Shown: positions 16,889 through 28,193 of the stretch, in pieces
Layout: the number at the start of each line of letters is the position of its first letter
How positions within the stretch are numbered: the first letter of the stretch is position 1
Assembly (NCBI RefSeq): GCF_014642855.1
Contig: NZ_BMJB01000002.1
Span: 1 to 64,000, forward strand
From: Edaphobacter acidisoli
Lineage (GTDB): Bacteria > Acidobacteriota > Terriglobia > Terriglobales > Acidobacteriaceae
DNA: 64,000 bases
Direction: 5' to 3'
Notes under the pieces: generated by a model
What the model was told of the DNA's origin: nothing
Database searches by the model: none
Seen by the model: the letters and a program-made list of their open reading frames with translations, nothing else
Made by a program: the position numbers and the translations under genes

Positions 16889-18375
16889 AACAACGCGCCA
16901 CCGCTCTTTATCAATGGTTCGAGACGCGCCTCGGCATCGGAGCTCCTGCCATCGACGCTGCCGTGCACCCTGTACCAGCAAACACCTCAAGCTGGTGGTA
17001 TGTCTTTGGCAGCGCCGCAACAGTCATTCTGGTGCTGCAGGTAGTCACAGGCATCCTGCTCGGTCTTGTCTACACGCCTTCGGCTAACCATGCGTGGGCC
17101 AGCCTCGAATTTCTGAACCACAGCGTGCAGCTCGGCTGGTTCCTCCGTGCACTGCATGGCTGGGGCTCAGATTTCATGATCGCCATCGTGCTTATCCATA
17201 TGGCGCAGGTCTTCATGTTCGGCGCCTATAAGTTCCCGCGTGAACTGACCTGGATTATCGGTGTCTTTCTGCTGTTGCTCACGCTGGGGATGGCCTTCAC
17301 TGGTCAGGTCCTGCGCTTCGACCAGGACGCCTACTGGGGCCTCGGCATCGGGGCATCGATTCTCAGCCGTGTTCCTTACATCGGCCAGCGGTTAGTCGAC
17401 CTTCTGCTCGGCGGGCCCATCATTGCTGGCCCTACACTTACGCGCTTCTTCGCGTTGCACGTCTTCATCATTCCCGGCATTCTGATCGCCTTCGTTGCAC
17501 TGCACATCCTCATGGTGGTGCGTTTAGGTATCAACGATTGGCCGATGCCCGGTCGCATTGTGACGCGTTCCTCCTATCAGCATGAGTACCAGGAACTTAC
17601 CCACGAGACCGGCATCCCCTTCGTGCCCGATGCGGCATGGAAAGACGCCGTTTTTGCCGCTGCGATACTGCTTGCCATCATTGCTTGTGCGCTCTTCTTT
17701 GGCCCATTCGGTCCCACGGGGCAGCCCGATCCCACCATTATCCAGACTGCGCCGAAGCCAGATTTCGCTTTCCTCTGGATTTACGCGGTGCTCGCATATC
17801 TGCCCCCTGCGCTTGAGACGCCGTTCATCTTCATCGTTCCCACAATCGTTATCATCTGCATGCTGCTTCTCCCGCTTGTCGCAGGAGAAGGCGAGAAGCA
17901 CTGGTCGCGCCGCCCTGTCGCCGTTCTCTCACTGGCGGTCATCGCGGTAACGCTCGGTGTGTTCACCAGACTCGGCACGTACACCCCATGGAGTCCGGTC
18001 ATGAATGCCTGGACCAGTGCACCTATCCCGACCAAGTATCTGCATGACCGTACGCCGCTTGAGCGTGAGGGAGCCCTTGTGTTCCAGTACAAGCAGTGCC
18101 GCGACTGTCACTCTATTGGTGGCGAAGGCGGAATGCGTGGTCCTGCACTGGACTCCATTGCCTCGCGCATGACGGAGGATCAGATCATCCGCCAAGTCCT
18201 TCAGGGCGGGGGTAATATGCCTGCCTATGGCAACTCGCTGAGCCCTGCGGAGACAACGGCGCTAGTCCGCTTCCTTACTACTCTGCGTGGCAAGGATCTT
18301 GCGCCTGCCATCGATGCCTCGCGTCAGGTTATAGATAATGGCAAATTGCCTACCTCTACTCTGCCTGAGCACTAA
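16876..18375 (+). CDS. Cytochrome b fused to a C-terminal cytochrome c domain
   Basis: A 499-residue fusion. The N-terminal half is cytochrome b with paired heme b histidines in RALHGWGSDFMIAIVLIHM and FFALHVFIIPGILIAFVALH. The middle part resembles the b6f subunit IV-like half with three helices, and the tail carries a heme c site CRDCH near 408-412 with an axial Met in NMPAYG. Start: the ATG at 16876 with AGGA eight bases upstream; the ATG at 16885 would give an ATGA overlap with the Rieske gene. With the fused heme c domain, the operon can do without a free cytochrome c1. Confidence 0.93.
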   Translation: MPGMKQRATALYQWFETRLGIGAPAIDAAVHPVPANTSSWWYVFGSAATVILVLQVVTGILLGLVYTPSANHAWASLEFLNHSVQLGWFLRALHGWGSDFMIAIVLIHMAQVFMFGAYKFPRELTWIIGVFLLLLTLGMAFTGQVLRFDQDAYWGLGIGASILSRVPYIGQRLVDLLLGGPIIAGPTLTRFFALHVFIIPGILIAFVALHILMVVRLGINDWPMPGRIVTRSSYQHEYQELTHETGIPFVPDAAWKDAVFAAAILLAIIACALFFGPFGPTGQPDPTIIQTAPKPDFAFLWIYAVLAYLPPALETPFIFIVPTIVIICMLLLPLVAGEGEKHWSRRPVAVLSLAVIAVTLGVFTRLGTYTPWSPVMNAWTSAPIPTKYLHDRTPLEREGALVFQYKQCRDCHSIGGEGGMRGPALDSIASRMTEDQIIRQVLQGGGNMPAYGNSLSPAETTALVRFLTTLRGKDLAPAIDASRQVIDNGKLPTSTLPEH

Positions 18376-18407
18376 TGCTAAGAATCTGAACGTCTGTATT
18401 TCTTTGT

Positions 18408-18439
18408 CCGGACGATCCTTAATGGGTTGTCCGGTTTTT
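18408..18439 (+). terminator. Intrinsic terminator of the respiratory operon
   Basis: CCGGAC and GTCCGG pair, with the stem extended by ATCC/GGGT across a mismatch, and five T residues follow. It lies 33 bases after the cytochrome b stop and closes the coxB-to-cytochrome b transcript. Confidence 0.85.
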
Positions 18440-18565
18440 GCTGCTCTGTAGGCAAGCTCGATACTTCGCCCATATATCGCCGGTGTTTCTAATCTCTCTG
18501 TGTGCTCCTGGCGGTAAAATCAAAGCATCCTTTGCACAATCGAGCAGGAACTAGCCAGAGGTGCC

Positions 18566-20062
18566 ATGAGGTTTCAGGTCAGCGAGATGGTGGAGACGCA
18601 GGACGCCGAGCTGGTCTCGCGAGTGCTGGAAACGAACCTGCGGGCGCAATGGAGCGATGTCCTCCGCGAGGGAGATACCATCGTTCTGCACGGTCTGGGG
18701 CCGACGCACCGAGTCAATCGCAAAGATCGCGCGATTTTTGCAGTGAAAGCGGTGGAGGGTGGAAAGACTGCCATCGAGATAGATGTAACGTACCTCGCAT
18801 CGGCTTTGGTCGGAACCGCCGCACCGCAAAACGAGATCGTTCAGCGGAAGCTCGACGGCGTGCTCGAACTCGTCCGTATGGATGTGGACCTGGCGCAACG
18901 CCGGAAGGCCCTTGAGAGGGACCGTGGGCTTAAACCCAAACTTGTCATCAACAAGGATGAGTCCTCTTCGGTCGCAGTCGCTGTATCCGATGCAGTTGAA
19001 CATGATGCCACTGCTGAAGTCGTGGAGAACAAGGCTGCAACTCAGGTTGGTGAGACAGGCGAGACCGTCGCAGCTAGAAAAGCCCCCGTGGATGAGAACA
19101 TTTCCGTCGTCGAGGAGAAGGCCAAAGACACGCCCATTCCCTCCGAGGATACGTTGAAAAAAGTGCTCGAGAGGATGACACAGCGGGAGAGAGAAAGCGC
19201 GATTGTTTCTGAGTCAAAAGGCGACGACATTGGGGATGATATCTTCTCCCCGAAGCGGGCCGATGTTCTGGCGAGGAACAAGGCTGCAATGCAGGCCGCG
19301 CAGATAAAGAAGCCAGCTTCATCTGCTATGAACCTGGCTTCTCCGGCATCAGATATGCAATCGACAGTGGAACAGCGCTTGGTTCACCGCGGGGATGTTG
19401 ATATTGTAGAAGAGGGCGGTAAGCCGGAGCGCATGAAAGAGCGTTCGGCGGGATTGATCTTCGCGACCTTGCTGGTCACGTTTTTTCTCGCCTTTTTGGC
19501 ACAAATAGGGTGGCAATATCGGGCACAGGTTAGCCAGCAGCTCACAAGCTGGCGTGCGATTTGGAGCGCCGAGCGCGTTGATCAAAGCCAACCCGGCTTG
19601 CCTAAACTCACGCCTGATCAGCAAGCCGCCCAGCAACGTTCCGAACGACTCGCTGCCGCAGCCGACGCTGAAAAGGCAGCGGAAGCAGCCAGGCTCGCAG
19701 AGCCTGACCCAAAGCAGTGGCTTGAAAATTGGGTAGACACGATGAAAGGGACCGATGCCGGCGCACAAGCTGCTTACTATGCCAACCCTGTCGACAAGTA
19801 CTTTCTGCGCTATAGCGTGAGCAGGGCCGATGTGATGGCAGCCCGTCAGGATGCGATTGCCAAGCGCAAAGGCACATGGACCATGCGTCTGGATGATGTT
19901 GTTGTGGCCCAGCAGACCGATACAACCGCGCGAATCCTGTTTATAAAGTACATCGCGACGGACGAAGGTTCAGGGGTTGTGGAACAGAGGTTGCCGACAC
20001 AGATCAAGCTTAAGCGCATCGATGGACAGTGGCGGATCGTCTCTGAGCAAACGCTCGGTTAG
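18566..20062 (+). CDS. Single-pass membrane protein of unknown function
   Basis: A 498-residue protein of unknown family. Residues 1-125 form a compact soluble part (QVSEMVETQDAELVSRVLE at its start). Residues 130-290 are charged, low-complexity and probably disordered. One membrane helix lies at about 296-316 with a positive RMKER just before it, so the N-terminal part should be cytoplasmic. A long Ala/Glu/Gln-rich helix follows, and the last 110 residues (YYANPVDKYFLRYSVSR onward) have the pattern of a SnoaL/NTF2-like domain outside the membrane. It lies 52 bases before pyrR on the same strand but has no evident link to pyrimidine synthesis. Confidence 0.7.
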   Translation: MRFQVSEMVETQDAELVSRVLETNLRAQWSDVLREGDTIVLHGLGPTHRVNRKDRAIFAVKAVEGGKTAIEIDVTYLASALVGTAAPQNEIVQRKLDGVLELVRMDVDLAQRRKALERDRGLKPKLVINKDESSSVAVAVSDAVEHDATAEVVENKAATQVGETGETVAARKAPVDENISVVEEKAKDTPIPSEDTLKKVLERMTQRERESAIVSESKGDDIGDDIFSPKRADVLARNKAAMQAAQIKKPASSAMNLASPASDMQSTVEQRLVHRGDVDIVEEGGKPERMKERSAGLIFATLLVTFFLAFLAQIGWQYRAQVSQQLTSWRAIWSAERVDQSQPGLPKLTPDQQAAQQRSERLAAAADAEKAAEAARLAEPDPKQWLENWVDTMKGTDAGAQAAYYANPVDKYFLRYSVSRADVMAARQDAIAKRKGTWTMRLDDVVVAQQTDTTARILFIKYIATDEGSGVVEQRLPTQIKLKRIDGQWRIVSEQTLG

Positions 20063-20114
20063 CGGACAGCTTCATCGGCAGGGGGTGCTGCTGGTATTAT
20101 CAAGCGCGAATGGT

Positions 20115-20690
20115 ATGAGCGAGACGACTGGAATGGGAACCCAAAAAATCCGCGAGAAGGGGAGGCTGATGTCGGCCTCGGAGATCGAGCGCACGCTGGT
20201 GCGGCTGGCGCATGAGATCGTGGAAAAACATGATGGTAGTAAGAACGTAGGCCTCGTTGGCATCAAGAGGCGCGGTGTCCCGCTGGCACAGCGGCTTGGC
20301 GCGATGATCGAAAAGATCGAAAAGCACCCGGTTGATACGGGCACGCTCGATATCAGTTTCTATCGCGATGATCTTTCGACAGATGGTCCACGCCCGAAGG
20401 TTACGTCTGGAGCAATTGGCTTCGACGTGACCGGACGCGACATCATTCTGATGGACGACGTGCTATACACGGGCCGCACCATCCGTGCGGCGCTCGACGC
20501 GCTATTTGATCATGGTCGTCCCAAGAGTGTGCGGTTGCTTGTGCTGATCGACCGCGGCCACCGTGAGCTTCCCATTGAGGCTACGTATGTCGGCAAGAGC
20601 GTGCCGACGTCACAACGCGAGATTATCGAAGTGAAGCTGGCCGAAGTCGATGGGCAGGACCAGGTGCTGCTGGTTGAGCGGGTGGATTGA
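20115..20690 (+). CDS. pyrR: Pyrimidine operon regulator / uracil phosphoribosyltransferase PyrR
   Basis: A protein of about 191 residues of the PyrR family, which senses UMP and binds pyr mRNA and often has uracil phosphoribosyltransferase activity. The PRPP motif ILMDDVLYTGRT is clear, as are the family blocks LVGIKRRGVPLAQRL, ISFYRDDLS and LIDRGHRELPIEATYVGK. Starts at 20115, 20133 or 20169 are possible; the middle one agrees best with PyrR length elsewhere. Only 52 bases separate it from the upstream stop, so there is no room for a classical attenuator in front; any RNA target would have to be elsewhere. It overlaps pyrB by one base. Confidence 0.93.
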   Translation: MSETTGMGTQKIREKGRLMSASEIERTLVRLAHEIVEKHDGSKNVGLVGIKRRGVPLAQRLGAMIEKIEKHPVDTGTLDISFYRDDLSTDGPRPKVTSGAIGFDVTGRDIILMDDVLYTGRTIRAALDALFDHGRPKSVRLLVLIDRGHRELPIEATYVGKSVPTSQREIIEVKLAEVDGQDQVLLVERVD

Positions 20691-21688
20691 TGGGGAGTGC
20701 AACGACGCCGAAGGGCTCTGAGTATGCGCCGGGTTCGCTCTTAACAATTTCTGATGTGCCACTTGAAGAGGTCTCCGCGATTCTTGCCGAGACGACGCGA
20801 ATTGAGCAATTACCTCGCTCTGAACGTGCGCAGATGCTTGCCGGTCGTACGGTCGCGCTGCTGTTCTACGAATCGAGTACGCGGACGCGCACTTCTTTTG
20901 AGTTAGCTGCGAAGTCGCTTGGCGCAACTACGACACTGGTCAGCGACAAGTCGTCCTCCATCGAAAAAGGGGAAAGCCTCAAGGATACCGGTCTGACGTT
21001 GCGCGCTCTTGGGGCAGAGTGCATCATTCTGCGCCATCCATGCTCTGGTGCACCATTTCTGCTTGCACGCATGACAGGATTGCCAGTTCTGAACGCTGGC
21101 GATGGTATGCACGAGCACCCATCACAGGCTCTGCTTGATCTGCGGACAATCCTTACGCGCCTGCATGGCGTTGCGGCGGCGACCACGGCACGGCAAGATT
21201 CGCTGCGCGGTGTGACCATAGCGATTACGGGAGATATCCTGCACAGTCGTGTTGCGCGTTCTAATGCACTCTTGCTGCCAAAGTTAGGTGCACGAGTCGT
21301 GCTCTGCGGACCGGAAGAGTTATTGCCCGAGACTGCACTCGGCCTCGGTCCTGGCGTTGAGATCGAGCGCAATTTCGATGCCGCGCTCGAACGAGCACAG
21401 GTTGTCATGATGCTGCGCATTCAGAAAGAACGGCTGGCTGGTCTCGAACTTGATCTTGCCGATTATGTCGCGCGGTATCAATTGTCCAGCCAGCGCTTCA
21501 CGAAGCATGCAGCTAGCGCGCTGGTGTTGCATCCAGGCCCTATGAATCGTGGCGTGGAGATCGATGGGGAGGTAGCCGATGGACCGCAGTCCGCCATCAC
21601 AGAACAGGTGGCACATGGGCTAGCGGTAAGATCGGCGTTATTAGTCCGCGCTTTAGGTGCTGGCAGGTTTGAGAGTGTAACTGTATGA
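20690..21688 (+). CDS. pyrB: Aspartate carbamoyltransferase catalytic subunit
   Basis: A 332-residue enzyme that joins carbamoyl phosphate and aspartate, the first committed step of pyrimidine synthesis. The carbamoyl phosphate motif STRTRTSFE lies near residue 63, HPCSGAPFLL holds the HPGxG-like segment, and GDGMHEHPSQALLDL the conserved HPTQxLLD block. The ATG at 20690 overlaps the pyrR stop (TGATG). It overlaps pyrC by four bases. No pyrI regulatory gene is present, so it is the unregulated or DHOase-associated type. Confidence 0.95.
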   Translation: MGSATTPKGSEYAPGSLLTISDVPLEEVSAILAETTRIEQLPRSERAQMLAGRTVALLFYESSTRTRTSFELAAKSLGATTTLVSDKSSSIEKGESLKDTGLTLRALGAECIILRHPCSGAPFLLARMTGLPVLNAGDGMHEHPSQALLDLRTILTRLHGVAAATTARQDSLRGVTIAITGDILHSRVARSNALLLPKLGARVVLCGPEELLPETALGLGPGVEIERNFDAALERAQVVMMLRIQKERLAGLELDLADYVARYQLSSQRFTKHAASALVLHPGPMNRGVEIDGEVADGPQSAITEQVAHGLAVRSALLVRALGAGRFESVTV

Positions 21689-22989
21689 GTGATGTACTCA
21701 TTTTGAATGGCCGTCTTGTTGATCCAGCAAATGGCATCGATGCGGAACGAGATCTCCTGTTGCGTGATGGCCGAGTGGCAGCAATAGAAATACCTGGTGT
21801 GCTGAAGAACGTTGCGGCAGCGGAGACCATCGATGCCTCCGGTTGCATCGTTGCTCCAGGATTCATTGACGTGCACGTACACTTGCGCGAGCCCGGGCAG
21901 ACGTATAAGGAGTCGATTGCCACCGGAACGGCTGCTGCTGCTGCTGGCGGCTTCACCAGCGTTATTGCTATGCCGAACACAGTTCCAGTGAACGACTCGG
22001 TCGCGGGCCTTGAGTGGATGCTCGACGCTGCGCGTGGTTCTGTAGTGAAGCTGTTTGCAATGCCAGCTGCGACGATGGGGAGCATGGGCATTGAGTTGAG
22101 CAATTTTTCTGCGCTACGCAAAGCTGGTGCCGTAGGTTTTACTGACGACGGGAAGCCCGTGCTGGAGGATGATGTGATGCGTGCGGCTCTGGTCCGTGCT
22201 GCGCGGCTCGGAGTTCCTGTCTCACAGCATGCAGAAGACACGCGACTCACTGGAGGGTGCAGCATGAACGCGGGCCCGGTGGCCTTTCGCCTCGGCTTGC
22301 GGGGGATGACTGTCGAAGCGGAAGCGCGCATCGTCGAGCGCGATATTCGTCTATTGCGCGAGATTGAAAAGGCAGAAGGGCTGCGGCCGCATCTGCATGT
22401 ACAGCATGTCTCAACGGCGCGCGCAATGGAGGCGATCCGCGCAGCTAAACGTGAGGGCCTGCATGTGACCTGCGAGGTCGCCCCGCACCATTTCACTCTG
22501 ACCGATGAAGCCGTAGGCAACTATGACACGCATGCGAAGATGAATCCCCCACTACGTGTCGAAGCTGACCGCGTGGCAATGGTTGCGGGGCTTATGGATG
22601 GAACTGCGGACACGATTGCTACTGATCACGCACCTCATGCTGCGCACGAGAAGGAACAGGAGTTTGAGCGCGCTCCAAACGGAATCACCGGGTTGGAGAC
22701 CGCCCTTGGACTGACGTTGCGCGTGCTGCATCGCGGCCAAGGAATGACATTGTCGCGCGTGGTTGAGTTAATGAGCGTAAACCCTGCGCATGTAGTCTCA
22801 CTTGAAGGACGAGGTGGGCTAGCCGTTGGCAACCATGCTGATGTGGTAGTGTTCGATCCCAACACTGACTGGACTTTCCAGGCGACGAATTCAAAATCGA
22901 AGTCACGTAACACGCCCTTTAATGGAGCCGCGATGCTAGGTCGAGTCCGGTTTACTATCTGCGAGGGGCGGATTGTGTTTTCGAATTAG
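21685..22989 (+). CDS. pyrC: Dihydroorotase
   Basis: A 434-residue zinc amidohydrolase that closes carbamoyl aspartate to dihydroorotate. Zinc ligands are seen in DVHVHLREP (His64, His66), in the QHAED block after the GFTDDGKPV segment, in the VQHVSTA block and in TDHAPH. It belongs to the class I form that often pairs with PyrB. The start overlaps pyrB as ATGA, so pyrR-pyrB-pyrC form a coupled operon; carAB, pyrD, pyrE and pyrF are not in the window. Confidence 0.95.
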   Translation: MSDVLILNGRLVDPANGIDAERDLLLRDGRVAAIEIPGVLKNVAAAETIDASGCIVAPGFIDVHVHLREPGQTYKESIATGTAAAAAGGFTSVIAMPNTVPVNDSVAGLEWMLDAARGSVVKLFAMPAATMGSMGIELSNFSALRKAGAVGFTDDGKPVLEDDVMRAALVRAARLGVPVSQHAEDTRLTGGCSMNAGPVAFRLGLRGMTVEAEARIVERDIRLLREIEKAEGLRPHLHVQHVSTARAMEAIRAAKREGLHVTCEVAPHHFTLTDEAVGNYDTHAKMNPPLRVEADRVAMVAGLMDGTADTIATDHAPHAAHEKEQEFERAPNGITGLETALGLTLRVLHRGQGMTLSRVVELMSVNPAHVVSLEGRGGLAVGNHADVVVFDPNTDWTFQATNSKSKSRNTPFNGAAMLGRVRFTICEGRIVFSN

Positions 22990-22997
22990 CTGACGGT

Positions 22998-25145
<2,148 letters not shown>

Positions 25146-25175
25146 CTATCACAATGCCAGGCTGCAAAGAGAGCA

Positions 25176-25703
25176 CTACTGGCTCGATGCAGGTGCGGCC
25201 TGAGCCGTGGGCTGTGCCGTTCTAATCGGGGTGTCTTTGCCGTGTTCTGGATCGTACTCGTGCTTCATCATCCATGCTTTGAAGTCAGCGATGGGTTCTG
25301 ATCCCATTCGGCCGTCGTGGGCGAAGTAAGCAAAGTCTTTGACGTCTGTCTTCAGATTACATGTGAAGTAGACCCCGCTCTTTCCGAAGACAGGGAACAG
25401 TACGACAAGCTCACGGCCGGGCTTCTTCCATTTTGCCGGGTAGGTCTCAAAACCGAAGGATGCCCTGATCTTGTCTGAGCAGTCGTAGCTGAAATCGACC
25501 CCTTTGGGTTCGCCGTTCTCGAACAGATTCGCGCGGCCATCGCCCTTCGACTCGTCGTTGAAGCGGTTGTGGTACCAGGTTGTCTGGTTGCGGCCGAAGA
25601 TATGGATGCGCAGAGGATAGTCCGCCGGGTTTTTGCTTTCGGCGATGAGCAAGGCTGAGACACAGACGAGACCAAAGCAGAGCAGTTGCCTGAATCGTTT
25701 CAT
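25176..25703 (-). CDS. Exported protein of unknown function
   Basis: A 175-residue protein with a signal peptide from the ATG at 25703 (MKRFRQLL then a hydrophobic core, cut near residue 22). GGAG lies seven bases upstream, which decides this start over the longer frame. The mature protein is polar with two cysteines (YDCSDK and TCNLK) that could form a disulfide, and ends in an Ala/Gln-rich tail. Family not recognised. It is 54 bases upstream of ligA on the same strand. Confidence 0.68.
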   Translation of the reverse strand: MKRFRQLLCFGLVCVSALLIAESKNPADYPLRIHIFGRNQTTWYHNRFNDESKGDGRANLFENGEPKGVDFSYDCSDKIRASFGFETYPAKWKKPGRELVVLFPVFGKSGVYFTCNLKTDVKDFAYFAHDGRMGSEPIADFKAWMMKHEYDPEHGKDTPIRTAQPTAQAAPASSQ

Positions 25704-25804
25704 GAAAAGACTCCAGTTCAGATGCATCGTACCGAAGCGGCAGGCGCGGGGCAATGATTTTTTGTGATTCTGTAGTGTGCCTGTGAGCGGATATGCTGAA
25801 CGTT

Positions 25805-26848
25805 ATGGAACCCGTAACCCATCTGATGACAGGCGCTGTGCTCTCTCGCGCAGGGTTCAATCGCAAGGCGGCTTACGCTACGCTGGCCATGACGCTTGCT
25901 GCGGAAGCTCCTGACCTCGACACACTATGGTCGATCAAAGGTCCGGTCGCGGTCTTCCAGCATCATCGCGGATGGACCCACACCTTTCTCGGATTGCCCA
26001 TAGAAGCCGCCATCGTGGTCGGCGTTGTGTGGTTGCTTCACCGATGGCGTATCAAACGCAATCCAGCCAAAACTACGGCTGCACCAGTGCGATGGTGGCT
26101 GCTCTTCTGCTTCTCGCTGATTGCGCTACTGAGCCATCTGCTGCTGGACTGGACCAACAACTACGGCCTGCGCCCGTTTTTTCCGTTCAACCCAAGATGG
26201 TATGCAGGATCGTTCGTATTCATCTTCGAGCCAGTCATCTTTGCTCTTCTGCTGATCGCGCTCATTGCGCCGCCATTGTTTGGGCTGGTCAGCAGCGAGG
26301 TCGGCGTACGTAAGGCGAAGTTTCACGGGCGCGGATGGGCCATCGCCGCGTTGGTTGGCATTGTTGCGTTTTGGGGTTGGCGCATCGTGGAGCGGCAGGA
26401 CGCCATTCAGATTGCGCAGGCACAGAACTACGGAGCGCCTGTTACGAGAGTCTTCGCCAGTCCGCACATGGTTAATCCTTTTCGCTGGAGCGTCATCGTC
26501 GAGACACCCGATTTCTATCAACTGGCCACTGTAGACACGCTCGACGACACGGTCGCGACCAGCAAGGAGTCGGACATCTTCTACAAGCCGCCAACCACGC
26601 TCGCCACGCTTGTAGCCAAACGTAGCTGGCTTGGACAGGTATATCTGGACTGGTCCAGCTTTCCGCTGGTCACACAGACGTATACGAGCAATGAAGGTTT
26701 TGCCACGGTCACCTTCCGCGACCTGCGCTTTATGTACGACGCCTCGTTCCTTACCGGGCGCGAAGACCCTCCGCTCTCCGGTAAGGTCATCTTGAATACA
26801 GATCGCCGCGTGGTTCGAATGGAGATGGATGGCCGGGTCCAGCATTGA
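25805..26848 (+). CDS. YdjM-family membrane-bound metal-dependent hydrolase
   Basis: A 347-residue protein of the YdjM/DUF457 family. It opens with MEPVTHLMTGAVLSRAG, has HHRGWTHT near residue 52 and HLLLDWTNNYG near residue 110, all histidine/aspartate motifs of the family, between about four membrane helices. A long soluble C-terminal part (about 190-345) follows the last helix and is outside the usual short family length. The true substrate is unknown for this family; its hydrolase name rests on the conserved metal-binding residues. The ATG at 25805 gives the family start; the one at 25793 is four codons longer. Confidence 0.8.
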   Translation: MEPVTHLMTGAVLSRAGFNRKAAYATLAMTLAAEAPDLDTLWSIKGPVAVFQHHRGWTHTFLGLPIEAAIVVGVVWLLHRWRIKRNPAKTTAAPVRWWLLFCFSLIALLSHLLLDWTNNYGLRPFFPFNPRWYAGSFVFIFEPVIFALLLIALIAPPLFGLVSSEVGVRKAKFHGRGWAIAALVGIVAFWGWRIVERQDAIQIAQAQNYGAPVTRVFASPHMVNPFRWSVIVETPDFYQLATVDTLDDTVATSKESDIFYKPPTTLATLVAKRSWLGQVYLDWSSFPLVTQTYTSNEGFATVTFRDLRFMYDASFLTGREDPPLSGKVILNTDRRVVRMEMDGRVQH

Positions 26849-26943
26849 GACGGCGAAGGACCGAAGTTGACCCTGCCGCACTTAAGTTTGAAAATCGTAG
26901 ATGTATCGTCATTCGCACGAATCTGGATCGACAGAGGTCTCCC

Positions 26944-27498
26944 ATGGCTGCTTATCTCGTTCTTCTGCTAGCGGTTTTGAGCCGCATCCTGCCTTACGCA
27001 TTTCATCAGGTCAATCTTGGATTCACAGCCGTGGGTGGCGGTTTGTTGTACTTCGGCGCTCGCCGCAGCCGGTGGCAGACTGTCTTTGCCGTGCTCGCTC
27101 TGATGGCGACTGACTACTACCTGACATCATTCGTCTTCAGCTATCCGTTCCACGCGAAGGACTATCTGGTGACCTGGGGATGGGAAGCTGCTGTTTGCCT
27201 CATGGCGCATCAGGTCCTCAGCCGCAAGAGTTCGGCCCTGCGGGTTGGTGGAGCGGTGGCTGCGTCCTCGACCTCATTTTTCCTGCTCAGCAACTTTGCA
27301 GTGTGGGCGGGAAGCGCGATGTATCCGCATACTGCTGCTGGTCTCGGCGCTTGCTATGTTGCGGGCATTCCGTTCTACGCGAATGACCTGATCTCGACGG
27401 CCTTCACCGCAGCTGCGCTCTTCGGTCTGCCTGCACTGGCCCGCAACATCGCGAACACATTGCATGAGACGGGAAACAATAATCTTCCCATGGCGTAA
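26944..27498 (+). CDS. DUF6580-like small membrane protein
   Basis: A 184-residue integral membrane protein with five predicted helices, starting at the ATG at 26944 behind AGAGG. Segments FTAVGGGLLYFGARR, the aromatic YPFHAKDYLVTWGW and the closing PFYANDLISTAF are typical of a family found widely in Acidobacteriota and Bacteroidota and named only by number (I believe DUF6580). The pattern resembles substrate-binding S components of ECF transporters, but no partner is next to it. Followed by a terminator. Confidence 0.68.
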   Translation: MAAYLVLLLAVLSRILPYAFHQVNLGFTAVGGGLLYFGARRSRWQTVFAVLALMATDYYLTSFVFSYPFHAKDYLVTWGWEAAVCLMAHQVLSRKSSALRVGGAVAASSTSFFLLSNFAVWAGSAMYPHTAAGLGACYVAGIPFYANDLISTAFTAAALFGLPALARNIANTLHETGNNNLPMA

Positions 27499-27513
27499 CG
27501 CGTGCAAGGAGTG

Positions 27514-27543
27514 AAAAGGCCGCGAGTGTTCGCGGCCTTTTTG
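27514..27543. terminator. Bidirectional intrinsic terminator
   Basis: AAAGGCCGCGA and TCGCGGCCTTT pair perfectly around a GTGT loop, with A residues before and T residues after. It separates the convergent genes ending at 27498 and 27546. Confidence 0.92.
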
Positions 27544-27545
27544 CT

Positions 27546-28178
27546 TTAATCCTCAACAGGAAACTGTGTACCGCGCCGCCGGTCGAAGAGCTTGCGAACG
27601 ACGTACACGACGATCAGCACAACGACAATTCCTCCCGCTCCTAGAACATATCCCAGGTGGTCGTGAACGGCTTTCGTCATGGTGCTGATGATCTTCGGGC
27701 CATAGAGGATCGTAATCACGGCCCAAAGCATAAAGCGGAGGAATTTGCCGGTCAGCATCGCCGAAAAAAACCATGCCGGCTTCATCTCGAAGACTCCCGC
27801 AGCCAGCTCGAACAATTTGATCGGCATCGGAGGAGGAAGCATGGCCGGGACCATGATGGCCAGGAACTCCTGCTTCTCGAAGCGATCGCGCAACTGCTCA
27901 TAACGTTGGCGATTGATGCGCTTGAGTAAGATCAACTCGCCGCCCGCGCGGCCCAGGTAGTACGGCACCAGGCTGCCGATGGCCGAGCCCAGTGCAGCAA
28001 TCAGGCAGTAAATTACAAATCGCGAATGATTTTCAGCGACGTCCTTGATCAAAAGCGCGTCCAGCGGCATGGGCACCGACGACGAATCGACCAGCGCCAT
28101 GGCACCCAGTCCCCACACCCCAAGGGCCTGCAAGGCGACGTTCGCTTTATGTATCCAGATAGAGGCGGGAATCTTCAC
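27546..28178 (-). CDS. DedA/VTT-domain membrane protein (YqaA-like)
   Basis: A 210-residue membrane protein of the DedA/VTT superfamily, which includes lipid scramblase-like proteins. Visible features are the re-entrant segment DSSSVPMPLDALL, the GSAIGSLVPYYLGRAGG block and the second re-entrant PPPMPIKLFELAAGVF with its conserved prolines. The start is GTG at 28178 without a good ribosome-binding site, so it may begin elsewhere. mogA lies 15 bases upstream on the same strand, so the two are probably co-transcribed. Confidence 0.85.
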   Translation of the reverse strand: MKIPASIWIHKANVALQALGVWGLGAMALVDSSSVPMPLDALLIKDVAENHSRFVIYCLIAALGSAIGSLVPYYLGRAGGELILLKRINRQRYEQLRDRFEKQEFLAIMVPAMLPPPMPIKLFELAAGVFEMKPAWFFSAMLTGKFLRFMLWAVITILYGPKIISTMTKAVHDHLGYVLGAGGIVVVLIVVYVVRKLFDRRRGTQFPVED

Positions 28179-28193
28179 GGGGACATATCTATT

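Noticed and set aside
20063-20114. PyrR attenuator leader
   Set aside because: Too short, and no hairpin with T-tract is present.
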